A stretch of DNA of 64,000 nt from Saposhnikovia divaricata (lineage: Eukaryota > Streptophyta > Magnoliopsida > Apiales > Apiaceae): positions 106,384,580 through 106,448,579 of the forward strand of contig CM071595.1 in NCBI GenBank assembly GCA_036435485.1, given 5' to 3'. The position numbers were made by a program, and so were the translations under genes. The notes under the pieces were generated by a model. That model was not told the DNA's origin. It did no database searches and saw only the letters and a program-made list of their open reading frames with translations. Of the stretch, positions 1 to 11,852 are shown piece after piece (the first letter of the stretch is position 1; each line of letters opens with the position of its first letter).

Positions 1-85
1 GGGTTCTTATTATATTATTGAATTTATTATTATATAACGTCGTATCATCTCTTGGGATATATAACTCTCGCTCTGATACCATCTC
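1..85 (-). mobile_element. Gypsy element A, primer-binding end of internal region (partial)
   Basis: This is the last stretch of the internal region of a minus-oriented Ty3/gypsy element whose body lies left of the window. Positions 70-81 read, on the minus strand, TGGTATCAGAGC, the usual plant primer-binding site for initiator tRNA-Met, four bases from the LTR. The same 85 bases, slightly changed, precede the LTR at 32757, which confirms the boundary. Confidence 0.85.
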
Positions 86-3000
86 TGTAACACCCCCAGA
101 TCCGGGGTCAGGGATCTGGTGGTTACGGTCTTACATCCATTCATAATACTTGACTTGAGTCCACAATAAATAAATCACATGCTGTGACCCCACAATAATT
201 ACCACTCACACACACAACAGTTATAGTCCCAGAGATGAAATTGAAATAAGTCTTACATTAAAGGGTTACGAATAAAAGTTATTACAATCCCAAAAGGATA
301 ACATCATAGGTTTAAAAGTTTTGCCGTTGATTACATTAATTATACATATAGTTAAACAGGAAACAAAAGCTGTCTAACTATGCTACCTCAGCAATGGCGG
401 CTAGCATCTCAGCGGGTAGTCCGGTGGGTCGGGTAACCTGCTTGCGCCGAGTGCGCCTGACGCGAGCCATCTGTCCTAGCTGTTGTTGTGACATAATATA
501 AACAAAGCAAGGGTGAGCGAAAGCCCACCAACAAATATATAACTGAACGATAATTTAAAACAGTTCAAAGCTATCTTTTAAACCATATGCCATGCATTTA
601 CGGAAATGATGCAGTATAATATGAACGATGAAGTTACAAGGTAACTTAAAGTATTTGTTTGAAGGAATATCTGCTACATCAAAGTAAGCGAGATATTATT
701 ATCGTTATTAAGAAGAGGAACTTGCAAGAAAGGGTTGCAATTCCAGTTATGACTCTTTTCCAACTCTGCCAACAGTAATCATGTTGCAGGAAATAAATGA
801 ATTTGGATGATGAACCAATGATGGAGTATTCACCGCGCCCGCTGTTCCAATCTTGATGATCAGTCGAGATCGTACAGCTCAATTTAGATTTACTACCGGT
901 AGAAGGAAGAACTGACGGCTTTACTTGTATACCGCCATGCTAGCTCTCCCCGGCCAACGGTTGGGCCAAGGGGATGGACCGGCGCTACTCGGCCTCTTAC
1001 ACAACTCCTAGTTCAAATAGAGTTCATGATTCTGAATATAACGTTCGTCCCCCTTTCCCCAAGTATAATACTTGTTGATAAGACTCCACAAAGTAGTCGT
1101 ATCTAGTTGGAAAGGAAAATTTACCAATAACTCCCAAGCTATTACTTGGTAACGGATATCAACTTGTTCCAGTAATCTTACCCCTCGAAAGATGAGAAGG
1201 CAAACAACGACTTAATAAGTCAACGGCACCCGAGTTGCGGGTGAAGGGAATACTTTATGACCGGGAAGTCGACAAGATAAATAACATTTTTCCAAGTAAG
1301 GTTCCCTTATTATTAAGAAGATAGACTCAAAGATGAATGATGTCTGGGAACCTTTCTTGATATAAGATTAATAATAATATGACTTCGAAATATTTTCTGT
1401 AATAATCGAAGAAGATTAACCTTATCGAGATTATTCTAAGTATGGAATAAATATTCAGAGAATATTTATTGAGTTAAAATATTGAAAGAATATTTGGGAA
1501 TATGAAAGAATATTTTTAATCAGAGTATTTCTCAAAATAATCCCTGAAGAAATATCAGGAGAATATTTATTGAATAAATAAATATTTAAATGAATATTCA
1601 AAACAATATTCATTAATTAATAAGACCTGAAAAGAATATTTAAGGTAATATTCATGATTAATTAGGAATTTAAATGAATATTCAAAAGTAATATTCATTT
1701 AATGAATAATATCCTAAATGAATATCAAGTAATATTCATTTAGTAATCCAAGCCTTAAGGAATATTCGAAATAATATTCGATAATTAAATCAAGCTTCAG
1801 ATGAATATTAAAATAATATTCATCAAGTATTTAATATCTTAAATGAATATTCAAAAGTAATATTGATTTAATAAAATAATAATCTAAAAGAATATCCAAA
1901 ATAATATTCATTTAATAGTCTCATCTTTAGAAGAATATTCGAAATAATAGTCGATAATCAGTTCAACTCTGAATGAATATTGAGAAATATTATTCGTTGA
2001 ATAGTTACGTTCAAATAATTATTTGAAGTAAGGATCGTTAAAATAATTAGTCTCGAACGAATATTCAAATAATATTCGTCACCCAAATAATAGAAAATAT
2101 TTACTTAAATATCTTCTTCCGAGGTAATCTCGATATATCAAGGAATATTGACTCCCGGTCTATTTTTGATTAATAAGATATATACGCCCTTCTATGAGGG
2201 TCTTATAATAACCGGCTTATAACTGATATATAACTATCTAGCTTATAAGCCAACAATAACATTCAGGGAACAAGTATATCAATTCAACTTGAAAGTAGGC
2301 ATGCATGCAATGGCATATGTACATCAGCAATCATATATATATATTTATTCAATCACAACAACAGCCTAAAAGAAGGGAATTGAAACTTGCCTGGTAGTCG
2401 AGTACGGTAAGGGGTAGTGGTAGCGGGTCCCGGTTCAGCCTGGTGATCTATAAATAGCCAAGGCATTCGGGATTAATCACTTAACATATTAAAAGTTAAG
2501 TTATACTTAAATCGAAACACGTTCTCGAGTTATCTCGTTATACCCCTATTAGTGGATTACTTATTATCACTGATCCGACCCGACATTCGTTCGTTAATAC
2601 GACATGTCACTGCACTTATACTTGGGACATACTTGAGTCATACGAGTTCTAAGGTTGATCGTTACGAACCAATCTTATACTCCGAGTTTTATCGCCCGTT
2701 TTCTAAGTGTTTTACCAAAGTTACAAAAGAGTCGTCTTTTAGGGGTTCGTTCGCGTTTAACCTTGACTCGAACATTTTTAATAAATCGAAAAATGCTCTT
2801 TTTGACATACGGTTTTCTTTCACACCTTCCTTCTTACCCCTAGTATTTATTTACCAAGATTTGCCATGACGTTACATTGCTTACGAGGGTTCAATTTCAG
2901 TTACGAACTTTTGTTTACGGATTCGAACTACTTTTAGTAATTTAGTCATAAATCCTAAACCGTAAGTCCGTTTCACGTGATCTTTATATCAAAACGAAGC

Positions 3001-4623
3001 TTATAACATAATCTAGCCTTTCATGGCAAAATCCGAGACTGGACAGTGTGTTCATGCTACTGCTAATCACGGTTTCTTAAGGCTAACGACAATCGGGCAT
3101 TACGACGGCTATGTTTACATGATTTCGAAATTTCAAACCATCCAATAATTATAGTTTCCACTCCAAACAACATTTACATGTTATTCAACCATGAACTAAG
3201 ACCAAGCAATGTCTTTCCGTTCATCTAAACTAATTTCACATTTAATAAATCCCAATCATAATCTTAAGGTCCTAAACATGCATTAAATCCATATAACTCA
3301 TCTAAAATACCAAAACTTAAACTAAGAGCTTGGTTTTCAAGAGTGGTATACCTTCCTTGGTGTATGTATGAACTTATCAAGCCTTGTTTAGCCCTTATCT
3401 AGCCTTAGTATAGCTTGAATAATCAAAAGAAATCAAGAAATAAAAGTTAGTTTATGAAGAACACTATTCATCATCATCTTTGATGATTTATTTGAAAATG
3501 ATAAAAGATGAATTTGAAGCTGAAATTTCTAGGAGATCATTACCATGATATGTAGTACTTACCATAAAAATTTGAAGAACAAGTGATGGTTGGAAGTTGG
3601 ACTTCCAATTAGCTAAGAATGGGCAGATTTTTATGAAGAAATGGAGAAAAATGGTGGTGGTTTGTTTTGTTTTGGTGATTTATGGCTAATACATGTATAA
3701 CCCTTGCATATATAATGGATGCATCTCTTTTAATGTGTTGTTGGCAATCCAATGGTGCCACTTGTTGCTTCCTCATTGGGCCAAGTGTTGGCACTACAAC
3801 AAACAACTCCATTTTTGCAAGAATGCAATTACACCACTCATCTTGTAGTTGACTTATAAGGATGTTACTTGGGTTTCTCCTTTTCCCACCAATTGCACTT
3901 GTTTGTCTCTTGGTTATTTATTCGTTCCTTTGTCCGGGTATTACTCAATTTCCTTGCTTGTTCGTTGATCGTTCGAGGGAATAACTCATTCGTTTCTAGT
4001 TAGGGTTTTACCGAAAACCTTCTTAATATTTCTAATACTATTCTTCATCTTACTTAATACTTCTCGAATTTAAATTCCTTAATTCCCTTTTATAACTCCT
4101 TAAGTCTTGTAGTGTCCAGGGAAATCTCGGAGAAAATAAAAGTGCTCTTTTTCTGAATCCGACGGCTTTTACATACACTTATTTTCTTCCTGGATCACTA
4201 ATACGAACTCAGAAATCCGTTCCGAATACCGGGTATATCATTATTATAATAATATTCCAAATTCCACCAAAATCACTATTCATCACTTATTTTTATTTAA
4301 TTCCTATAATTAGGAAAATGAACCTGGTTCACTCTCGAGTGCTTCTTAACCTTTTTACGGAACCGCTGGACTTATAATAGATATTGATTTGGATGACACA
4401 AGAATAATCTTACTTGAAGTAATATACTTATATCCTTAGGAGATAGATCATTCTTACCTATGCCGTCAACCAAAAGTATTCTGCATGACATGTAAGTAAT
4501 TGAATTCAAATCCGTTCCATTTATTTAATAGATCTTCGTTACATCGCAGTCATAACCACTATTCATTCTTACATCATTAAATACATAAAAGTTTTAATCC
4601 CACCCAAAATCTGGGTTCTTACA
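86..4623 (-). mobile_element. 5' LTR of gypsy element A (4,538 bp)
   Basis: On the plus strand it starts TGTAACACCCCCAGATCCGG and ends GGGTTCTTACA, the same termini as the other gypsy LTRs in the window (17644-26883, 20680-24894, 32757 onward, 41243-45996, and 6835-11212 in reverse). The neighbouring primer-binding site makes it the 5' LTR of a minus-strand element. It is closest to the LTR at 41243. It holds an array of GAATATTC palindromes (about 1430-2100). It ends inside a coding exon of the transporter pseudogene, and AAAAG at 4624-4628 is the expected 5 bp target duplication; the other copy lies outside the window. LTRs this long with an initiator-Met site suggest the Del/Tekay lineage, tentatively. 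Confidence 0.9.
1430..2100. repeat. Array of short AATATT palindromes inside the LTR
   Basis: Imperfect units of roughly 45-60 bp each contain ATGAATATTC, a short spacer and AATATTCAT, so each can fold back on itself. The same array is in the other gypsy LTRs: about 9380-9860, 19060-19375, 22070-22400, 34180-34500 and 42590-43240. It belongs to the LTR family, not to this locus. Function unknown. Confidence 0.75.
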
Positions 4624-6148
4624 AAAAGGTTCATGTAGTAAAGTATATCCAAACCCAAGAACAAGGCATGTTTTCAAATGGCCTAGCACTTGATATGTTA
4701 CTGGTGATGTTTTCCCAATAACCAAAAAAGTGCTGAAGTTCACTGCTACAGCAATCAAGCAGGAAAGTGCTATGAATCCCTGCACCATATATGTAATGTC
4801 ACATTGTGCTGTCTCATATGAACATTATATAATATGTATGTGAAATTCTATTAAATGTGTGTTGCTGTAAAAAAGTAATATGTGCATCTATATATACGAG
4901 GACAAGAGGAGAATAACTGAAAGCAAAGACATTCTGCTTTGTGAGGTATTGGTCTAGTAGAGGGCCAGTTACAAATAGAATTGCTGCTTGAAATGGAGAG
5001 GACTGGTACAACAGCGGAGTAGAAGATACTTGTAGCCTCTTCGTGTTAGTGAGCTGAGATCAATATCATTGGTTAAGAATCAACCTTGTCATCATTCCAT
5101 TGCTACTTAGGGTCTTGACTATACATCTACGCGAAAACCAGGCAGTTTTCCACTGTCTGTCACAATATAAGAGTTGGTTTTCTTACAAATAACGACTCAT
5201 ACCAAAATTAATTTTTGTATCAGGGAAACATTCAAATATCTTTAATTTAATAAATTAGGTGTATGATTTCAATAAATTGCCATTATAATTTTATTTGTTA
5301 CGCTACTTAGTACTTACACACATGTACATAGCGAAGATATCAAATTAAGGAAGCAATCTGACCAACACAGGTAGTTGCAATTGCTATAAGAGAGAGAATT
5401 GCTCCCACAAAATTGAGCTGTAGATCTGTCACTGAAGCCACCCCAACTCCCACTAGTAAGACGAAAAGAGACAGCTTTATTCTTGGACTGCAAGCTTAGT
5501 TATATTATTAGGAACTAATAAAAAAAAATATATAATTTTGATGATTTACCCTAAATGCAGATTCGTTTACCTGAATTGCTTTTTCAAGAAAGTAGTTTCT
5601 AGTAACACTGTGAAAGGTATAATTGCTAATTTGGTCATCTGCAAAATCTGAAACCAAGACAATAGTTAAGTGCTTTTGGTACATTTTTCCCTTCGCAAAT
5701 AAAAAAGGCAGAGGCCTACTTTTAGGCAAGATACGAAGAAAAATATAGCTGGTAGAAACCAATGGAGTTAAAGCCAAGGATCAAGTTAAGAAATCCAATG
5801 GAAAGACCATTAAGAATGCCGAAGAGGATGACAGTCTTTATATCAATAGGTTTAGTCTCAAAGAAATTCTAGCATCGTGCAACATGTAATGTGCAATATG
5901 TTACCATTAGATGCCAACTTGTCAATGTTGTGGCTAATGATCAAGATCAAAAAGATTATTCATCCCGATTGATGCAATGAATTGATAATAATTCTTGGGA
6001 AATTAATACACATACCAAATGAAAAACCAAGATTGCTCATCAAAGCTTTGTTGCAAATGACAATGGACACCGATGAGGCCACAGATAGAAATAATGCACC
6101 AATCACGCCTAATTGGAACCCCATCCTCTTCTCCATTTCAAATTGCAT
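4624..6148 (-). pseudogene. UXT-like: UDP-xylose/nucleotide-sugar transporter-like gene, exons 1-6, disrupted
   Basis: The translated exons match the plant KT/KVAG group of nucleotide-sugar transporters (UXT type), Golgi or ER proteins with about ten membrane spans that import UDP-sugars. Exons by splice sites: 6148-6016 (LGVIGALFLSVASSVSIVIC), 5933-5749 (TSWHLMVTYCTLHVA, then GFNSIGFYQ), 5638-5571 (MTKLAIIPFTVLLETTF), 5487-5355 (LLVGVGVASVTDLQLNFVGA), 5053-4898 (LLYQSSPFQAAILFVTG) and 4779-4624 (NFSTFLVIGKTSPVTYQVLG). The reading stops at GYTLLHEPF, where gypsy element A is inserted; the last helices would lie left of it. Other damage: an in-frame TAG at 5869-5871 in exon 2, donor CT instead of GT after exon 2 (5748), donor GC after exon 4 (5354), and two residues missing early in exon 5 compared with the family as I recall it. 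Exons 3-6 read cleanly, so decay is recent. Identity is strong; calling it a pseudogene is inference from the breaks. Confidence 0.88.
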
Positions 6149-6459
6149 TGCACAATTTTAAACTCGATATTAATAAAGCGATCAGTACATCTGTAGGATA
6201 CTATACGCAAAATCATCTTAAAAGTACCATGTTATCTAAGAAAGCTACGGTATATTTATCTGAAATAACAGTTTTATATATGTGTTCTGAATCAAGAAAC
6301 TACATAATTCCAGTGAGTTCGAAAACATATTTGATCACTTGTAAGAACTCAAAAGTAGAGGCTACATACATACAAAATAATCTTGAAAATGAAATGAAAA
6401 GGAGACAAGCATCATTACCGTTTCTTACATACACAGATTACTGTATGTGGATGTCTATA
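6149..6459. other. Proximal upstream region of the transporter pseudogene
   Basis: No gene is seen. This AT-rich stretch directly precedes exon 1 on the minus strand and should hold the leader and core promoter. From 6421 it contains about 40 bp that recur almost unchanged at 14834-14877 (see findings). The ORF reading through 6073-6462 is a shadow. Confidence 0.5.
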
Positions 6460-6834
6460 TAAACTGTTAAGAGGGAGAAATTTATATAACAATATTTATG
6501 GAGATTTCTGGAATCATGGAGCAAAATACAGATATTTTGCTAAGAACACGAAGAACACGGAAGGAGATTGATGATTTTTGTGGCTGATCTTGTTTATTGA
6601 TTAGTTGAATATCAGAGAAAAAATGTTTATTCTCTCTTGCTGCCAACTGTCAATCTATCCTAACAAGAGGCATACGTGCCCTATTTATAGGGAGTCAAGC
6701 CACATGTAGTTCTTGGAGAAGAAGTTACTCAGACGGGTTAGGGTTTTTGTAGGCCCATCTTGGCCCAAATCCACTAGACGTTTATGGGCTTATATAATTT
6801 ATCCATTAATCCTGCTCATGACCCATGGCCCAAT

Positions 6835-9800
6835 TGTAAGAACCCTAATTTTTGGTAGGGACGAGATATGGATTCAGTATTTGTGTACTATATGAATGAT
6901 GTAAATGGATTGACAATATAGATAAGAATAATCTCTCGTCAAGAAAATAAAGATATGGTATACCAACAGAGAAAGTATTCTCATGTCATCCAAGTCGATA
7001 TCTGGTATTAGTCCAGTGGTTCCGTAAAAGGGTTAAGGAACGCCCGAAAGAGAACAAGGACATTTTTATAAATATAAGGAATAAAGAGAGAATAAATAAT
7101 GAATAGTGTTTTTGGTGAAAATTAGAATATTATTAAACGACGCTAGATAGGAGTACCCGGAACGGATTTCTGAGTTCGTACTAATGATCCAAGGGGAAAA
7201 AGAGTGTATATAAAAGTTATCGGATTCTGAAAAATAGCACTTTTTTTTTCCCGAGATTTCCCTGAACACTGAAAGACTTAAGGGATTATAAGGGATTTAA
7301 ATTCAAAGATTATAAAGGAGGAATGAGAATGGTAGTATAAATATTAAGAAGGTTTCCGGTAAAACCCTAGCTAGAAATGATTGAGATATTCGTTCGAACG
7401 ATCCATGAATTGAGCAATAACCGGACAAAGAAGCAAGCAGGAAAGCAAGATGCATGCATGTGTAAGTAGAAATATCTAGTAACCAAGCTAGTTACAACAA
7501 AGAACTAGAAGATTAGAAAGCTAACTAGTACTTAGCATCACTTTATCAACTTACCACAAGTTATCAACACTTGTCCATGCATAAAACATCACCCATGACC
7601 TAATCACTTTATCAAAAGCCAATTTATGAGATATTATCACAATGGGGTGTATTTGATAAGGAGGAGAGCAAAACAAAGCAAAGAAACTCCATTTCTCTCC
7701 ATTTCTTAAAACTGCCCAGCAAGAACCACCTTGAAAGAAAAATTCATATCTCCATTTCTATCCATGATAAAATAACCAAATTTTAACCATATCTTCTCCA
7801 CCCCATGGGCAATATTCTCTCAAAATTTTATAGCAATCCAAGTAGTATAGCCTAGGCAAATCTCCTTCCCAAGATGGATAATCGAACTGTCCAGATTTTG
7901 ACAGTTTCTGTGACGATTTTCAAACGGCCATATCTCCTTCGTTTCTCAATGAAATTTGGTGTTCTTTAGCTTGTTGGAAATCTGTTAAGATGCTCTACAA
8001 CTCTCCTTTAGAAGCGTCGTCCAGAAAAGCTCGGTAAGGCCCTCATTTTTCATGATCTTTCAGCTGGGTTATAGAAACTCCGAAAATCTCTAATTATATT
8101 CTTGATGATTCTTGTTAGTTTAAGCTTGGTTAAGGAGTTATAAGGACTAAACAAGGTTTATCAAGACTATTACATCCTCCAAGGAAGGTATAACCCTCAT
8201 AAACCCTAGATCTACTTTAAATTTTATGGATGTTCTTCGTGATTGTTAGATTAGTGATGATTAAGATGATCTTATAAGCACGATTATGTAATTTGTTAGT
8301 GGACCTAAGTATTATGATGTTATGATGGTGTAGTAAGATGTTCATGGACTGTTAAGATGAGTATGATATGTGTAAGATTGATGGTATGCCCGGTGTGGCT
8401 TCGTTTTGATGTAACGAATTTAGAAACGTTCAATTTATAGCCGTCGTAATGCCCGATTTTCGTTAACCTCTAGAACACCATGCATAACAGTCAGGATAAA
8501 CTTATAGATCTCGAGTCATAGATCGTTTTGGCGCAAGAATCGAAACAAACGGACTTACGGTTTAAGAATTATGGGCGATTTACTAAAAGTGGTTCGAAAG
8601 TAAGTGCGACTTCGTAATTGAAATTGAATCCCCTTAACGTAGCTAATTCAGTTGCGAATCTTGGTAATTAAATATTAGAAATCATAAGGAAGGTGTGAAA
8701 GAAAACCTCATATCAAAGGGGTCGTTTTCCAATTTTATAAAAATGTTCGAGTCGAGGTTAAATGCGAACGAATCCCTAAAATGGATACTTGGTATAACTT
8801 TGGAATAACCACTTAGAAAATGGGCGATAAAACTCGAGATATAATCTTGGTTCGCAAACGATCGACCTTAGAACTTACATGACTTAAGTATATACCAAGT
8901 GTAAGTGTAATGACGAGCCGTAATAACGAGCAAGTGTCGGGTCATAACGGTGTTAATGAGCGATAACTTGAAAACCTGCTTTAGCTTAAGTAAAGTATTC
9001 ACTTGGCGTTTCAAAGTGATAGGTGATTAACCCGGGATAATTTTGGTTGTTTATACATTGCCGGACCACCCCGAGTCATACCACTAGCATAGCGGGAGTA
9101 CCAGGCAAGTTTTAAATCCTTTTTAAAGGCTGTTGTTGTGAATATATATATGACTCGATTTTGTGTTACATATGCCATAACATGCATGCCTACTTTCAAG
9201 ATATATTATGATACCTGTTCCTTGAATTATTGTTGGCTATAATCTAGATAGTTAACGTATCGATTATAAGCCGGATATTGCTAAGACCCTTAGAGAAGGG
9301 CATCTGAATCTCATTCTTTGATTATAGACCGGGAGTCAGTATTTCTTGATATATCGTGATTATTTTCGGAGGGAAATATCTAAGTAAATATTTTCCCATT
9401 ATTTATTTAATGAATAATAATTTGAATATTCATTCGGGATTATTTACCTATTAAATATTATTTCTAAATTCCTTTTAAACTTTATTCATTTAATAAATAT
9501 TATTTTTAATATTCATTTGGTAATTATTCCTTCAATCAGTAATATTAATTGGAATATTCACTATTTATTCAGTGAATATTATTTCGAATATTCGTTCGAG
9601 TTTTATTTGATAAGTATTATTATTAATTTGAATATTCATTATTTGTTCAGTGGATATTATTTCGAATATTCATTCGAGTTTCATTTATTTGATAAGTACT
9701 ATTTATTTAAATATTCATTAATTATTTAATGAATATTATTTGTGAATATTTATTCGAGGATTATTCTGAGTAACATTTTACATTAGGATTATTCCTTCAA

Positions 9801-11212
9801 TATTTTTGACTTAATAAATATTCTTTGGAATATTTATTTAATTCTTCTGACTCATTCAAAAATGATTTATTTCATTCGAATATTATCTTCGACCATCGAG
9901 TATTATGTGAATTATTCTGAGCCTATTCATTATCATTCTTATCAAGGAAGGTTCTCACCAATCTTATTCTTCATTCAAGCTATCTTCCTAATTATAAGGG
10001 AACCTTACTTGAGAAATGTTATTTATCTTGTTGACTTTCCGGTCATAAATCCTTCGAAATTATTCTTTTCACTCGTAACTCCGTTGCTATTTGCTTATTG
10101 AATCCTTGTGTACCCTTTCATCATTCGAGGGGTAAGATTGTTGGAACAAGTTGGTATCCATTAACAAGCAGTGGCTTGGGAAATGTTGGTGAATTTTCCT
10201 TTCCAACTAGATACGACTACTTTGTGGAGTCTTATCAACAAGTATTATACTTGGGGAAAGGGGGACGAACTTTATGTTTCAGTGTTATAGATGTTATGAG
10301 AACTAGGAGCCGCATAAGTGATCGAGTGGCACCGATCCAGCAATGGCCCAACCGTTGGCCGGGGGGTTCTAGAGGGCGGTAGGCAAGTAAATCTGTCGGT
10401 GCTTCCTTTTACATGTAGAGAACAAGAGGTGGGGAGCATAACCTACGATTGATCATCGTGAATGTTATGTCTCCTGGCGCGTCAATGCTCCAGTATTAGT
10501 TCACCTTTCAAATGTTGGAAATTTTTTCTAACACTGTCGGTGTTGGCAGGTGAAAAAGTGATTGAATTTGGAATTGCAATATTTTTCTGCAAGTTCCTCT
10601 TTTATGATAAATGATGCTATTTTGCTTATCTTTGACATAGCAGATATTTCCACAGAAGTATATTTTTGAGTTACCTTGTAACTTCATCCTTTACTTTATA
10701 TTGGCATCATGTTCGTTAATGCATGGCATATGGTCTTTTCGATATTTCAGAACTGTTATATATAGTCACTGTTTAGTTATATTATTATTGGTGGGCTATT
10801 GCTCACCCTTGCTTTATCTATTATATCACAACAACAGCTAGACCGGATGGCCCACACAAGGCGAAATCGGTGCAAGCCAGTCAGAGGATTAACTGCTGAG
10901 ACCATAGCTGCCACTGCTGAGTAAGAAGCTATTGGTAGGCTTGATATTAGCTTTCGAGTAGCTAATGTAATTATTTGGCATATGTAAATGGATGGCAAAG
11001 AGCATGTTATAGTTAATGAAAATTCTTTGGGTTGTAAGAATTCAAACTTGTGATTAATAAAATTGGTTGTTACTCTGATTTCATCTCTGGGACTATAATG
11101 GGTGTGTTGTTGTTTTGGGTCACAAGGTTGTAATCTCATTTATATTGGTTTTGTGGATGGATATTGAGGTCGTAACGACCAGATCCCTGACCCCGGATCT
11201 GAGGGTGTTACA
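6835..11212 (+). mobile_element. Gypsy solo LTR in opposite orientation (4,378 bp), TSD CCAAT
   Basis: It starts TGTAAGAACCC and ends GGGTGTTACA, the reverse complement of the other gypsy LTRs here, and has no internal region, so it is a solo LTR left by LTR-LTR recombination. CCAAT at 6830-6834 and 11213-11217 is a perfect 5 bp target duplication. The sequence on either side rejoins to match the intact right-hand repeat (around 15241), which independently proves the insertion. It lies inverted relative to LTR A, with the transporter exons between them. The AATATT palindrome array is at about 9380-9860. Confidence 0.92.
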
Positions 11213-11338
11213 CCAATAAAGGTTACCTATGACTAACATGATGCTAGAATCACGAGGCCTCACTGGCGAGGCTAATGGAGAGCTCATAAGGGCATCACAC
11301 GCGACCTCATTGGGCTTAGTCATGCGAGGTGATCCCAG

Positions 11339-11520
11339 GTGTGGGTACAGGCATGCGACCTCCTGGGTGCAGGCATGTGACCCTGTTGGTACAGGCATGC
11401 GACCTCCTATGGGTGCAGGCATGCGACCTCATGGGCACAGGCATGGGACCTCCTCGGTACAGGCATGCGACCTCGTGGGTACAAGCATGCGACCTCCTCG
11501 GTACAAGCATGCGACCTCCT
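11339..11520. repeat. Minisatellite, about 8 units of ~23 bp
   Basis: Units of the type GTACAGGCATGCGACCTCCTCG repeat about eight times with small changes. GCATGC is a perfect palindrome in most units. The array lies inside the left LTR-like repeat and has a longer counterpart at 15371-15613. Open frames on both strands here are periodic by-products of the repeat. Confidence 0.85.
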
Positions 11521-11852
11521 ATCAAGTATATTGTGCATAAGGATGCCTCCAATCATGCGACCTCTTGGGGCTTAGCTATGAGTCTTCATAATAAGAATAC
11601 GCTAGGCCACACTGGACCTTGTAGAGAGATGAGGCAGGTGCGATCCCATACTGGGGACTGCTTAGCGAACTCGACCCGTGGCTCGTGGTCGTAGACATTC
11701 ATAAAGAATATTGTGTTGGTAGAATATTGGACTAGCTCCTGGTGGTGGGATTTGGTGACCCAATCTTCATCTTTAGGCCCATTATAAGTTGTGGACCACT
11801 ATTTCAGCCCATTAGGCCTGCTTAGGGCTTATGCCAAGATTTGGGCATAATA

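Larger units (their letters stand above)
6465..11852 (-). mobile_element. Left ~1 kb LTR-like repeat, split by a gypsy solo LTR
   Basis: Two parts, 6465-6834 and 11218-11852 (1,005 bp together), match 14878-15924 across their length, allowing for different minisatellite copy numbers. It begins TGTTAAGAGG and ends GGGCATAATA; the right copy has the cleaner inverted ends TGTTAT and ATAACA. The minus strand has a TATA-like CCTATAAATAGGG (around 6690), which suggests a minus-oriented LTR. TAAAC lies just before it (6460-6464) and just after the right copy (15925-15929), as a 5 bp target duplication would. No coding capacity is seen. A non-autonomous LARD-type element is the best guess. Confidence 0.6.

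Noticed and set aside
2552..2869. Plus-strand ORF in LTR A with a longer relative at 43730-44143 in LTR C
   Set aside because: The two LTRs are close copies, so similarity is expected. The other LTR copies break the frame and there is no promoter context; treated as a shadow.
6073..6462. Plus-strand 129 codon ORF overlapping transporter exon 1
   Set aside because: It is antisense to a recognised exon, shows no known features, and runs into an inserted repeat.
11339..11520. Regularly spaced repeats resembling a CRISPR array
   Set aside because: The parts between the repeats are also repeated and the units are only ~23 bp; this is a minisatellite in a plant LTR.
11229..11694. Several overlapping 80-120 codon frames on both strands, also at 15349-15686
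   Set aside because: They read through the ~23 bp minisatellite and consist of its periodic translation (for example HATSWVQACD repeats); nothing beyond the repeat supports coding.
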